A stretch of DNA of 64,000 bases from Rariloculus sp963665575 (GTDB taxonomy: Bacteria; Pseudomonadota; Gammaproteobacteria; Steroidobacterales; Rariloculaceae). Location of the stretch: the NCBI GenBank assembly GCA_963665575.2, contig CAXXDW010000006.1:248001-312000 (forward strand), read 5' to 3'. Positions within the stretch are counted from its first letter, which is position 1. Each line of letters starts with the position of its first letter. Made by a program: the position numbers and the translations under genes. The notes beneath the pieces are model-generated. The model was not told where the DNA came from, did no database searches, and saw only the letters and a program-made list of their open reading frames with translations. This document shows positions 52,930 through 61,945 of the stretch, one piece after another.

Positions 52930-53706
52930 ATGACACGCCTGGAGCATTGCCGAGCCCCGCGACCTGGCTCCACGCACCTGGCGCTGGCGGCGGCCGCGGT
53001 ACTGCTGTCGGCGAGCGCGCGAGCCGAGGTCGCGACCATCGCCGTCGCCGCGAACTTCCTCGTACCGATGCAGAGCATCGCGGTGGCGTTCGAGGAGCGC
53101 ACCGGTCATGAGATCGTCCTCGTGCCCGGCTCGACGGGCCAGATCTATGCCCAGATTCTCAACGGTGCGCCTTTCGATGTGTTTCTCGCAGCGGACAATG
53201 ATCGCCCGGCGCGGCTTGGTGCGGACGGTCTCGGCGACGACGCGAGCCGGTTCAGCTACGCGCGCGGCCGGCTCGTGCTGTGGAGCGCCGATGCCGGCAC
53301 TCTCGACGGTCGCGGCATCGAGATGCTCGCCGAAGGCGACTTCCGCCACATCGCGATCGCGAGCCCCGAACTCGCGCCGTATGGAGCGGCGGCGAAGCAA
53401 GTGCTAGAGCGGCTCGACCTGTGGGAGACCTTCAGACCGAGGATCGCAATCGGCCAGAGTATCGGGCAGGCCTTCGCGATGGCCGCCACCGGCAATGCCG
53501 AACTCGGGCTCGTCGCGCTGTCGCAGGCGCTCTCCTGGGACGGCCCCGCCAGCTACATAGCGGTTCCTCCGCAACTGCACGAACCGATCGAACAGGACGC
53601 GATCCTGCTCGGTCGCGGTGCCGACAATGCCGCCGCGGTCGCGTTCATGGCGTTTCTTCGGTCCGACGAGATTCGCCGGATAATTCGCGACGCAGGATAC
53701 TTGTGA
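52930..53706 (+). CDS. modA: molybdate-binding periplasmic protein (ModA-like)
   Basis: This 258-residue solute-binding protein of the molybdate/tungstate type has a signal peptide (about 15-32, LALAAAAVLLSASARA). Mature motifs are IAVAANFLVPMQSIA, VPGSTGQIYAQILNGAPFD and ASPELAPYGAAAKQVLERLD, as in ModA. No modB or modC follows, so it is an orphan in this window; the molybdenum hydroxylase at 30.6 kb is a likely consumer. The ATG at 52930 has poor ribosome-site spacing; an in-frame ATG at 52858 is the alternative. An imperfect 72-bp-period repeat (GGGGAATGAC...) covers the start. Confidence 0.83.
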   Translation: MTRLEHCRAPRPGSTHLALAAAAVLLSASARAEVATIAVAANFLVPMQSIAVAFEERTGHEIVLVPGSTGQIYAQILNGAPFDVFLAADNDRPARLGADGLGDDASRFSYARGRLVLWSADAGTLDGRGIEMLAEGDFRHIAIASPELAPYGAAAKQVLERLDLWETFRPRIAIGQSIGQAFAMAATGNAELGLVALSQALSWDGPASYIAVPPQLHEPIEQDAILLGRGADNAAAVAFMAFLRSDEIRRIIRDAGYL

Positions 53707-53817
53707 GCGAACCGGCTACCTGTACGCGCGATCATGCCACTGCATTGGCTGCGGGGATTGCGGCACCCGTGAAACTGCCAGGAAAATCTCTTGGGCCGCA
53801 TGACAGCAGCCGTGGAA

Positions 53818-53988
53818 TCAGGAGTCGCGCCTCGTGAGAATGCCCGAGAGCATTTCCCGCAACGTCGCTACCGTGCCGTCGAGTCGCGCGAGACGCTCCC
53901 GTACGTCGGCCATGTCTCGATGCAGATTCCACAGAAAGGCGAGGATCGCAATGCCAACAGCAGCGTTAATCCACAATTCGAAACTCAT
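53818..53988 (-). CDS. small membrane protein with coiled-coil tail
   Basis: This 56-residue protein has one transmembrane helix (LWINAAVGIAILAFLW) and a charged, probably coiled-coil stretch (RDMADVRERLARLDGTVATL). The ATG at 53988 gives the compact form; the longer upstream frame is rich in Arg and Gly and not credible. No function is known; such proteins recur as single small genes. Confidence 0.6.
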   Translation of the reverse strand: MSFELWINAAVGIAILAFLWNLHRDMADVRERLARLDGTVATLREMLSGILTRRDS

Positions 53989-54244
53989 ACCGGCCCCCGA
54001 TCGCCCAGGAAATGACCGCTTGCGCCTTCCTCTGCCGCCCCCCGACGCGCAGAGCGTCGAGCGCCAGCGCTTCAGGCTCACCTGGAATTGGAATACCCTG
54101 CGCCCATTCGATTATCGTTGGCTGTGCTAATCTGTCAAACGCGATTCCATGGACCGCTTGCGAAGAATTCAAATATAGTCCATTTAAATCAATTTCTTAT
54201 GGTGACTTCGGCTTGATCGCCAGCCACGCTGCAGGAGGCGACTG

Positions 54245-55876
54245 ATGAGATTCATTGCAACCCTGAAAATTGTTGTTCTCGGCTGGTTGGCGTTTGCCGC
54301 CACCGCCCATGGTCAGGACGATCATGCCGCACACTGCGAAAGCATGATCGATACACGCAACCTGACGCTCTACCGGGCCGAGTGGCGTCCGGCCAGCGAG
54401 TCCGGTCCCGCTTACTGCCATGTCCAGGGCCAGGTCGGCCCGGGGCTCACCTGGTACGTCCAGCTACCCGCGCCCGAGGCCTGGAACGGACGTTTCCTGA
54501 ACTGGGGCGACGGGGGTCACGATGGCGACCTCGACTACGCCCCGCACCGGGTCGCCGAGGGCTACGCGGTCGCCAACGGCAACATGGGCCACGACAACGG
54601 CTCCCAGCCCGGCGCGACGTTCGCGTTCAACGACCGGCAGGCAGAAATCGTCTATGGCTACGGCCACATCAAGGCGACCACCGATGCAGCCAAGACAGCT
54701 ATAAGGGCCTTCTACGGCCGGCCGGCGGAGTATTCCTACCACGAAGGCTGCTCGACCGGCGGCCGCCAGGGACTCATGGCTGCGCAGCGCTGGCCTTCGG
54801 TCTTCGACGGCATCGTCGCAGGCGCGCCCGCATCGTTCCTGCAGCGGCTCAACGTCACCCACAACTGGGACATGCAGGTCATGCTCAGGGACAACTACAC
54901 CGGCGCGCTCTCCTACGACACCGACGGCGATGGCACGCTCGACAGCCTGACCAAGGCCAACATGCTGACCGAAGCCGTGCTCGCGCAGTGCGACGCCAAT
55001 GACGGCATTGTCGATCGGGTGGTCAACAATCCGGAGACCTGCGACTTCGTGCCCGAGCGCGACCTCGCCCATGCGATGTGCGTGGACGACGTGAACGCCG
55101 ACGACTGCTTCACGACCACTCAGCTCGCAGCCATCCAGGCCATCTACAGCGGCCCGTACGATTCCGCGGGCACGTCGATCTACAAGGGCAAGTCCTATGG
55201 GAGCGAGATGCGCTGGCCGCTCATCGTGGTCCCGCACGAGGGCAACAACCATCGTCCGGGCCAGATCGGCCTGGCTTCGGACTATGTAAACTTCCTCTTC
55301 TACGACAACGATCCCGGCGTACCGACGACTCGGCCTACCGATCTCTCGCTTGCGCCCGATGCGGCCCGAGAGCCCCCCGAGTTCGCCTGGTGGCAGTTCG
55401 ACTTCGACGACTTCACCGCCGGTCTCGGCGACACGATGCGCGCCATCACGGATGCCGACGATCCGGACATGACGCGCTACCTGAAGCAGGAAGGCGGGAA
55501 ACTCCTGATCTGGCACGGCTGGGCCGATACGGTCATTCCGGGCCAGCCGATGGTCGACTTCTACGGGGAAGTCGTGGATGTCACCTTCGATGGAGACCGC
55601 GCGGTGTCTGATGAATCCGTGCGGCTCTTCATGCCGCCGGGTGTGGCGCACTGCGCGGGCGGGCCGGGCCCGGATAGCTGGGACCGGCTCGCGCCGATCG
55701 TCGAATGGGTCGAGAACAGCACGCCGCCCGATTCATTGACGGTCCGGAAGCTCGACGACGGCACCGTGGTCAACGAACGGCTCGTCTGCCCGTATCCCGA
55801 GCAGGCCGTCTACGTCGGCGACGGCGACGCGAACGACCCGGCGAACTGGGTCGCTGACAACTTCGTGTGCGAGTGA
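54245..55876 (+). CDS. tannase/feruloyl-esterase family enzyme
   Basis: This 543-residue exported hydrolase has a signal peptide (MRFIATLKIVVLGWLAFAAT). The family's CS-D-HC arrangement is complete: C169-S170 in HEGCSTGG, D428 in GWADTVIPG and H469-C470 in GVAHCAGG, the two cysteines forming the disulfide that links Ser and His. DANDGIVD marks the calcium-binding lid region. It probably cleaves aromatic esters. The upstream region is notably AT-rich (54155-54210). Confidence 0.88.
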   Translation: MRFIATLKIVVLGWLAFAATAHGQDDHAAHCESMIDTRNLTLYRAEWRPASESGPAYCHVQGQVGPGLTWYVQLPAPEAWNGRFLNWGDGGHDGDLDYAPHRVAEGYAVANGNMGHDNGSQPGATFAFNDRQAEIVYGYGHIKATTDAAKTAIRAFYGRPAEYSYHEGCSTGGRQGLMAAQRWPSVFDGIVAGAPASFLQRLNVTHNWDMQVMLRDNYTGALSYDTDGDGTLDSLTKANMLTEAVLAQCDANDGIVDRVVNNPETCDFVPERDLAHAMCVDDVNADDCFTTTQLAAIQAIYSGPYDSAGTSIYKGKSYGSEMRWPLIVVPHEGNNHRPGQIGLASDYVNFLFYDNDPGVPTTRPTDLSLAPDAAREPPEFAWWQFDFDDFTAGLGDTMRAITDADDPDMTRYLKQEGGKLLIWHGWADTVIPGQPMVDFYGEVVDVTFDGDRAVSDESVRLFMPPGVAHCAGGPGPDSWDRLAPIVEWVENSTPPDSLTVRKLDDGTVVNERLVCPYPEQAVYVGDGDANDPANWVADNFVCE

Positions 55877-55890
55877 GACAGGAACCGGGT

Positions 55891-55918
55891 GCTTGCCGTG
55901 CCCCGTTGCACGGCAAGC
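55891..55918 (+). terminator. perfect 11-bp hairpin after the tannase gene
   Basis: GCTTGCCGTGC and GCACGGCAAGC pair perfectly around a 6-nt loop, 14 bp after the stop codon. No T-run follows, so it may act as an RNA-stabilising 3' end or a weak terminator. Confidence 0.55.
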
Positions 55919-55991
55919 GCGTCGCGGCCAAGGAGTGAACGCGACGGCGATCCTGTCGACGCGTTGAGCGCGCCGAACGGCGCTGATCCGC

Positions 55992-56546
55992 TTACGTGCG
56001 GCCGGCGACCGCGTCACGGGCCGCGGTCAGCTCTGCCGACCAGTGCGCGAGTTTCTCTGCGAAGCGCATACGCGCGTGGGCGGGACTCGTCGACGGCAGG
56101 GTCCGGCGCTCAATCGCGGCGAAGCGCGGTGCGAGCCCCGGCAAGACCTTGCGGCGGTAGAGGTCCGCGGCCGTCGCGCCGTTGAAGAAGATCGACCCGA
56201 TCGACGGGTTGATTTCGAAGAATGAAGCGAAGTCGTTCGTAACGGCCGTGGTCCTCTCGATTGCCGAATCGAGGCTGCCCGGGCGCCTGCCCGCGGCCAG
56301 CACGTCCCAGAGCGCGACGCCGTGTTCCGTCAACCTTGCGAGCCGAGCTTCGTAAGTGAGTTCCTGTCCTGCACCGCAGAGCGCGCCCATGATCCGCCAG
56401 AAGGCATTTTGAGGTTGCGCGTAGTACTGCTGCTCCCTGAGCGATCTCACGCCCGGCAGACTGCCGAGGATCAATACCCTGGCACCCGGCGCGTGTACGG
56501 GCGGGAACCCGTGCGAAAACGGCGTTGCCGATTGCGCCTGACCCAT
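55992..56546 (-). CDS. DNA-deoxyinosine glycosylase (uracil-DNA-glycosylase superfamily)
   Basis: This 184-residue base-excision enzyme has the motif RVLILGSLPGVRSLREQQYY, then AQPQNAFWRIMG, which is typical of the hypoxanthine/deoxyinosine glycosylase group of the UDG fold. The C-terminal motif is RTLPSTSPAHAR. The protein removes deaminated adenine (hypoxanthine) from DNA. It is a single gene convergent with the tannase. Confidence 0.85.
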   Translation of the reverse strand: MGQAQSATPFSHGFPPVHAPGARVLILGSLPGVRSLREQQYYAQPQNAFWRIMGALCGAGQELTYEARLARLTEHGVALWDVLAAGRRPGSLDSAIERTTAVTNDFASFFEINPSIGSIFFNGATAADLYRRKVLPGLAPRFAAIERRTLPSTSPAHARMRFAEKLAHWSAELTAARDAVAGRT

Positions 56547-56569
56547 CGCCCCGGGCTTACTCCAGCGCC

Positions 56570-59305
56570 TCAGTTCGCTGCGGACTGCGGTTCGCTGCGC
56601 GGCGGGACCGGCGCGAAATAGCCGACGATGAGCAACAGCACGCCGACGCCGAGGAACGATACGACGCGGCCTACCGTCCCGGCATTGTCGAGTTCGACGA
56701 CGAAGAGTTTCACGACGACGACCGCCATGAGGACGCCGCCGGCGATCCAGACCGCGCGATTCGCGGCGCGTGCGCCGACGACCATGCCGGCGAGCGCGGT
56801 GCTTCCCCAGACGATCGACAGCGACGCCTGCAGCGCGGTCGACTCCGCGAGCGGTTCGAGCGCGTACCTCACGTCGGCCCAGTGGTGCACACTGCGTGCC
56901 ACGGTCATCGTCAACAGGAACACTCCGAGCAACGCGGGAACGAGCACGCGCCAGCGCGATGAGAACCCATCCATTTCACGCTGTTCGCGCACGGCCGCGA
57001 ACCAGAACCAGCCTGCCGCGAACACGAGTCCGCTGGCGAGCTCAAGCGGATTCAGCAACGGAACGTAGCTCAGGGGTGTGGGGTCGCCCGACGACACGAT
57101 GTTCGTCCTGATTGCAGCGACTGCCAGAACGGCCAGCGTACCGCCGGCGGCCGCAAGCCCATACGTGCGCCAATGCGCGCGCAGCGGCCAGCCGAGTGCG
57201 TCGCGCCCCCGCACGGTTGCAAGGAGCAGCGCCGCCACGACCGCGAGCGTCGCCGCACTCGCCCAGACGCCGCTTGTCGAACGTTCGACCCACCAGTGGA
57301 CCTCGGTCGCGGCCACGGCGGCGATGAGCCAGTAGCCGCCCGTGTGCAGCATGCCCGTGACGCGGCCAAGTTGCGACTCGTGCAGGCGCAGGAAACCGAA
57401 GTGCGTTGCCAACGCGACGAACCAGACCGGCCAACCATAAATTTCAAGCGCATGCTGACGATCAATGAGCGCAAGCAACAGGCCGACCGCTATCGCCGGC
57501 ACCATCAGGCAGCCGAGCGTCGCCACCCGTTGCCAGGCGAGCGTCCGCGCGGCCAGAACTGCGATCCAGACCGTACCGGCGACGAAAAGAAGCGCTGAAT
57601 CGAGCTGGAACCGATCCGCAACGAAGCGCACGATTTCGTTGTGCCCGGCGCCGAGCCACCACACCGTTCCCCACACGAGCAAGGCCCAGGCCGCGACCTG
57701 GTTGCGCTGCCTGTCGTCGGCCTCGTGAATCCGGTCGAAGATCCGGCCGGAAAACAACGCGGCGACGGCGATCAGCAGCGCTCCGAGAAAGGAACCGTTG
57801 AGCACGGCAAGCTCTCGCGCAGCCTCCTCCTGGTTCAGGAATGCCACGGCCGAAGCGATCTGCAGGACGAGCCCCCCGACCAGCGCCAGTCCCCGACTCT
57901 GGCGGAACCCGAGCCAGACCATGGCCGCGCCCTGCAACGACCAGGCGGCAGAAGTCCAGCGCGCATCGAGCGCCAGCGGAAACGCGATCGTCACGAAAAC
58001 GACGGCGAGACTCAGGAAGGCTTCGGCCAGTACCCTGAGTTCAGCACTGCCACGCCGAAGGATCCACATCCCGAGCGCCCCGTACACGCCCGCGAGCGTG
58101 GCGGCACTGATCGCGAGTCCGTATTCGGTGTCGCCAACGAGCCCGGTCTGCAATCCGAAACCGACGAGCGGCGTGCCGAACACGAGCGTGCCGTCGACGA
58201 ACCCGCGAATCCTCGGCGCCACGCGGGTTGCAAACAAGACGGGAATGGCGATGTACATCGCGACGGCGAGAACCAAGAACGGCTCCGTCGAGACGAAATC
58301 GTCCGGGCTGTAGGACGTGTATCCCCAAAAGGCACCGACACCGAACGTGAACAGGAACGAGAGCACGTTGAGTTCGCGCCATGCCCGGAACCAGGCAATC
58401 CCGACGACGGCGCCGTTGAGCAGCGCGTAGTAGCTGAAGAGCACGACGTGATCGCCGGTATCCGACGCTGCGAGCACTGGCGCAAGGAAACCGCCGACGA
58501 TACCGAGCACCGCGAGTTCGCGGGAGTTCTGGAGCACGGCAAGCGCTCCCGCGGCAACGGTAACGATGACGAGCAGGGCAAAGGCCGGCACCGGCGGCAG
58601 CAGATCGTACAAGGCGAACGCCGCATAGGTCGTCAGGTAGACGACGGAGATGCCGCCGCCCTGCAGGCTCAGCGCATAGCCCGGCCGCGTGCTGCGCAGC
58701 CGCCAGCCGACGCCGAGCAGGGCGAGGCCGAAGAGCGCAACGCCGATCAGTCGGAATTCGATCGGCAAGGCGATCCAGTTGCGGTCGACGGCGACCCTGA
58801 CGAGAAATCCGACTCCGATGAGCGACAGGATCACGCCGACCTTCACGGGCACGTTGCCGCTCGTCAGCCATCGCTTGCAATGCTCCAAGAAGCGTTCGGC
58901 GATGCTCGGCTCGAGCGTTGCGGAAGCGGCCGTACCGTGCGCCCACGAGGGTGTGTCCGGCGGCTCTCCGGCTGTCCACGACGGTTCAGGATCCGGTTCC
59001 GCTTGTGGGTCCGGTTCCGGTCCGAATTCAGCGTCGGGCTCGCTTCGCCCGGGGCCGTGTGCAACGCGTTCCGGCATTTCGGTGCCGGCGGCCGTTTGTG
59101 GCGACGGACCGACCGGTTCGTCGGGAGGCGTCATCGGCCGCTCGCTGCGGCCCGCCTCGGTCTCGATCTTGCGCAGCCGCCGCTGCAGCGTGACCAGCCA
59201 GCCCGCAAGCGCTCCGAGCGCGGCGCCCGTCAGAGCGTTTTCGGCGAAGCCGAACAATACCGAACCCAGTATCCCGCCGATCACGGCCGCGATGAGGATG
59301 GCCAT
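56570..59305 (-). CDS. DUF2339 multi-spanning membrane protein
   Basis: This protein of about 911 residues has a short N-terminal helix (MAILIAAVIGGILGSVLFGF), a charged Pro/Glu-rich linker (about 45-120) and then more than twenty hydrophobic helices, including FLVRVAVDRNWIALPIEFRL. The family is DUF2339, with unknown function. The start at 59305 is 2 bp after the upstream hydrolase stop, which indicates a coupled operon. Confidence 0.83.
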   Translation of the reverse strand: MAILIAAVIGGILGSVLFGFAENALTGAALGALAGWLVTLQRRLRKIETEAGRSERPMTPPDEPVGPSPQTAAGTEMPERVAHGPGRSEPDAEFGPEPDPQAEPDPEPSWTAGEPPDTPSWAHGTAASATLEPSIAERFLEHCKRWLTSGNVPVKVGVILSLIGVGFLVRVAVDRNWIALPIEFRLIGVALFGLALLGVGWRLRSTRPGYALSLQGGGISVVYLTTYAAFALYDLLPPVPAFALLVIVTVAAGALAVLQNSRELAVLGIVGGFLAPVLAASDTGDHVVLFSYYALLNGAVVGIAWFRAWRELNVLSFLFTFGVGAFWGYTSYSPDDFVSTEPFLVLAVAMYIAIPVLFATRVAPRIRGFVDGTLVFGTPLVGFGLQTGLVGDTEYGLAISAATLAGVYGALGMWILRRGSAELRVLAEAFLSLAVVFVTIAFPLALDARWTSAAWSLQGAAMVWLGFRQSRGLALVGGLVLQIASAVAFLNQEEAARELAVLNGSFLGALLIAVAALFSGRIFDRIHEADDRQRNQVAAWALLVWGTVWWLGAGHNEIVRFVADRFQLDSALLFVAGTVWIAVLAARTLAWQRVATLGCLMVPAIAVGLLLALIDRQHALEIYGWPVWFVALATHFGFLRLHESQLGRVTGMLHTGGYWLIAAVAATEVHWWVERSTSGVWASAATLAVVAALLLATVRGRDALGWPLRAHWRTYGLAAAGGTLAVLAVAAIRTNIVSSGDPTPLSYVPLLNPLELASGLVFAAGWFWFAAVREQREMDGFSSRWRVLVPALLGVFLLTMTVARSVHHWADVRYALEPLAESTALQASLSIVWGSTALAGMVVGARAANRAVWIAGGVLMAVVVVKLFVVELDNAGTVGRVVSFLGVGVLLLIVGYFAPVPPRSEPQSAAN

Positions 59306-59307
59306 GC

Positions 59308-60144
59308 TCACCGCGCCTCGCAGAGCCGCACCCAGCGCGCCCGGACATCGTCGGCAGTCAGGCGTGGATCGAGCGCCGGCAGCAGGAACACGCTCTGCCA
59401 GCGCGGCCCCAGATAGCTCCTGTGGTTGCCGCGGTGGCCCCAGGCGCGGTCGCTCGCCGTCCAATGCCACTGCAGAAGTCGGGGATCCGCGGTATTGAAA
59501 CCGCGCGAGCCGGCGCCCGCGCTGTTGACCCGGTCGATGGTGCCGAACGTGCGTGTGCCCCAGCCCACCTGAACGTCGGCGGTGCTTGCGTAGTTGACGG
59601 CGAACTCGCTGACCCGCGGCAGGACCCGCTCCTCCATCGGAAAATCCGCAGAGACCGCCGACGCCATGAGGACCAGGCGGTCGACGATCACGTCATAGGG
59701 CAGCTCGCTGACGATCATCGCGGCGAGTCCCGCCCCGCCCGAATAGCCAAACAGATAAAGAAGCTCGTCGGGATGATCGCGCCGCCATTGCACGATCTCC
59801 CCGGCCATCTGCCGGGCAGTCGCCAAGTTGCGCTCGTGCGCCTGGATGTTCTGGACGACCAGAAACGGAATGCCCCACGGCCTGAGTTCGACCTCGAAGC
59901 CGGGCAGTTGCCGCGTTGCGAGTTCGACGAAGCGGGCGAGATGGTATTTCGTGTTGGCCGATCCCGGCAGCACGATGAGCTTGCCGGTGAAATCCGCCGG
60001 CACCGCGCCAGACACGTCCGTCGGCGGTGCTTCGCATGTCACGTTGAGCGCCATCGTGTCCGCCGCGCACGCCAGGGCCATGGCGGTGAGCATGAGCAGG
60101 ACCTTGCCCGAACTGACCTCTGTATCGTCAATGGACGGGGCCAT
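59308..60144 (-). CDS. exported alpha/beta hydrolase-like protein
   Basis: This 278-residue protein has an N-terminal hydrophobic export segment (about 14-30, KVLLMLTAMALACAADT). The nucleophile elbow is LFGYSGGAG, and IVLPGSANTKYHLARFVELA begins the fold. The start at ATG 60144 has GGAGG upstream. No clear catalytic acid or histidine can be assigned, so hydrolase activity is presumed from fold only. It is co-transcribed with the DUF2339 gene. Confidence 0.68.
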   Translation of the reverse strand: MAPSIDDTEVSSGKVLLMLTAMALACAADTMALNVTCEAPPTDVSGAVPADFTGKLIVLPGSANTKYHLARFVELATRQLPGFEVELRPWGIPFLVVQNIQAHERNLATARQMAGEIVQWRRDHPDELLYLFGYSGGAGLAAMIVSELPYDVIVDRLVLMASAVSADFPMEERVLPRVSEFAVNYASTADVQVGWGTRTFGTIDRVNSAGAGSRGFNTADPRLLQWHWTASDRAWGHRGNHRSYLGPRWQSVFLLPALDPRLTADDVRARWVRLCEAR

Positions 60145-60222
60145 ACTCACAACCTCCATGTGCATGACCGGGGCGCGAGACGATCCGCTTCCCGCGCCGA
60201 CCCTGCGATGACGCGTTGTCCG

Positions 60223-60384
60223 GGAGCTTGCGCCGTGGGAATTCCCGGCTGCAAATCCGCTCTCATCCGTCCGCACAATCGCTCGACTTCGTCAAATATA
60301 ACCCGATATTCTCCCTCGATCGACCGGCCGCAGGGACGGCGATGGCGGCTTTTCGCTTTCGCGAATTCCTGCAGCGCAAGCTCC
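60223..60384. repeat. palindromic MITE-like element, copy A (162 bp)
   Basis: The ends GGAGCTTGCGCCGTGGGAATTC and its inverted partner at 60363-60384 match at 19 of 22 bases. Internally AATAT and ATATT sit around the centre, so the whole unit can fold on itself. It is homologous to copy B over its whole length. No coding sequence is inside. Confidence 0.75.
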
Positions 60385-60506
60385 TGGCAAGCCGTAGCGA
60401 AAGCGGGCGTTGCGCCTGGATTCGCTGCGACCTCAGCCACGGGTCGCTGCAGAGTGTCGCTCGGTTTCAAGCTTTCTCTGCGCAGATGGGGTACTTTTCG
60501 AGTCTA

Positions 60507-60667
60507 GGAGCCTGCGCCGTAGGAATTCGCGGCTGCAAATCCGCTCTCATCCCCCCCTTCGGCCGATCAATTTCGTCAAATATGGCTCGATATTCTCCTC
60601 AATCGATCAACCGAAGGGACGGCGATAGCGAATTTTCGCTTTCGCGACTTCCTACGGCGCAGGCTCC
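60507..60667. repeat. palindromic MITE-like element, copy B (161 bp)
   Basis: Its terminal inverted repeats (GGAGCCTGCGCCGTAGGAA...) match at 21 of 22 bases, better than in copy A. The shared centre reads GTCAAATATGGCTCGATATT. It lies about 120 bp from copy A in the same orientation, ending just upstream of the M15 peptidase gene. Confidence 0.75.
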
Positions 60668-60742
60668 TGGGATCATCCATTGCATCGCTTCGCACGCAAG
60701 CGCCACATTCGTAGCACCGCGATCCGGACTGCCGACCACGCC

Positions 60743-61252
60743 GTGAACGACTCGACCCTGCTTTCGGAGCTTGGAATCCCGGCCGACTACGGTACGCGGC
60801 CGTATTTGCCTCGCTACGAGGAAGCCCTGGAACTCGTCGAGATCGACGACGACATGTTCGGACGATCGCTGCGGCTTGCGCGCGGCACGGCGCACGACTG
60901 GCGCACCATGAAACAGGCGGCGCTCGAGGACGACGTCGAGCTCCTGATCGTGTCCGGGTTTCGCAGCGTCGCCTACCAGGTCGAGCTCATCCGCAACAAA
61001 CTCTCGAAGGGGCTGACGATCGACTCGATCCTGCGCGTCAACGCGGCGCCCGGGTTCAGCCAGCACCACACGGGCAAGGCGCTCGACCTCGCAACGCCAG
61101 GCTGCCGCCCACTGACCGAGGAGTTCGAGGACTCCGCGGCGTTCGCGTGGCTCAAGGCCAACGCTGCGCAGTTCGCATTCTCGATGCCCTATGGCCGTGA
61201 CAACGTCTACGGAATCGTCTACGAACCGTGGCATTGGTCGCAGTGCGATTGA
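60743..61252 (+). CDS. M15-family D-alanyl-D-alanine carboxypeptidase-like protein
   Basis: This 169-residue zinc peptidase of the VanY/DdpX type is read from the GTG at 60743; a TTG at 60680 is a weaker option. Metal ligands are in FSQHHTGKALDL (His and D115) and EPWHWSQ (H164). No signal peptide is seen, so it may act on cytoplasmic or recycled muropeptides. The MITE-like element ends about 75 bp upstream and may affect its expression. Confidence 0.82.
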   Translation: MNDSTLLSELGIPADYGTRPYLPRYEEALELVEIDDDMFGRSLRLARGTAHDWRTMKQAALEDDVELLIVSGFRSVAYQVELIRNKLSKGLTIDSILRVNAAPGFSQHHTGKALDLATPGCRPLTEEFEDSAAFAWLKANAAQFAFSMPYGRDNVYGIVYEPWHWSQCD

Positions 61253-61321
61253 TTCGCGCGTGCCTCGCAGGCGCCTGTCCCGTTATCATTCCGGTCCCCG
61301 GGAGCCTGCCAGACAGACCAG

Positions 61322-61945
61322 GTGAGTCACACCGATCGCCTCAAGTGGGATGAGCGTTATCGGGCCGGCAGCTACGCGGCTCGTTTACACCCGACGCAAC
61401 TTCTTGCAGAGCGCCTCGCGGATCTGCCGCGCGGACGCGCCCTTGATGTCGCCTGCGGCGCCGGGCGCAACGCGCTGTTCCTCGCCGAGGCCGGATACGA
61501 AGTCGACGCCGTGGACGTCTCGAGCGTCGGCCTCGAGCGCGGTGCCCGTATGGCCAGAGAGCGCGGACTCGCGATCAACTGGATCGAAGCCGACCTTGAA
61601 CCTGCGGCTGCCGCGACGCACCTGCCTGAAAGCCACTACGATCTCATCGTCATGGTGCGTTACGTGAACATGCCGTTGATCCCGGTGCTTGCCGAGCGGC
61701 TCAGCGACGGCGGCTGTTTCGTCTGCGAGCAGCACCTGAAGACATCCCGCGATGTCGTCGGCCCGAAAAATCCCGCCTACCGGCTCGCGCCGAACGAACT
61801 GCTCGCGGCCGCCGGCAACCTGCGCGTGCTGTTTTATCGCGAGGGCATCGTTGAGGACCCGGATGACCGGGCGGCAGCCCTCGCCCAACTCATCGCCTGC
61901 CGGGGCGAACCGCGCTTCGAACACGCAGATGACGATGGCGCCTGA
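61322..61945 (+). CDS. class I SAM-dependent methyltransferase (TehB-like)
   Basis: This 207-residue methyltransferase has the SAM-binding motif ALDVACGAGRNALFLAEAGY (about 40-59), then DAVDVSSVGLERG. It starts at GTG 61322 with AGGTGA-like sequence near. It resembles the TehB-type group acting on small molecules. Its stop overlaps the start of the barrel protein gene, so the two are probably co-transcribed. Confidence 0.82.
   Translation: MSHTDRLKWDERYRAGSYAARLHPTQLLAERLADLPRGRALDVACGAGRNALFLAEAGYEVDAVDVSSVGLERGARMARERGLAINWIEADLEPAAAATHLPESHYDLIVMVRYVNMPLIPVLAERLSDGGCFVCEQHLKTSRDVVGPKNPAYRLAPNELLAAAGNLRVLFYREGIVEDPDDRAAALAQLIACRGEPRFEHADDDGA

Noticed and set aside
52853..52960. Imperfect tandem repeat (GGGGAATGAC..., 72-bp period) as a regulatory array
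   Set aside because: Only two diverged copies, partly within the modA signal-peptide region; more likely a local duplication than a binding array.
57641..59416. 591-codon plus-strand ORF rich in Arg, Asp, Glu and Gln
   Set aside because: It is the antisense shadow of the DUF2339 membrane protein; no recognisable domain.
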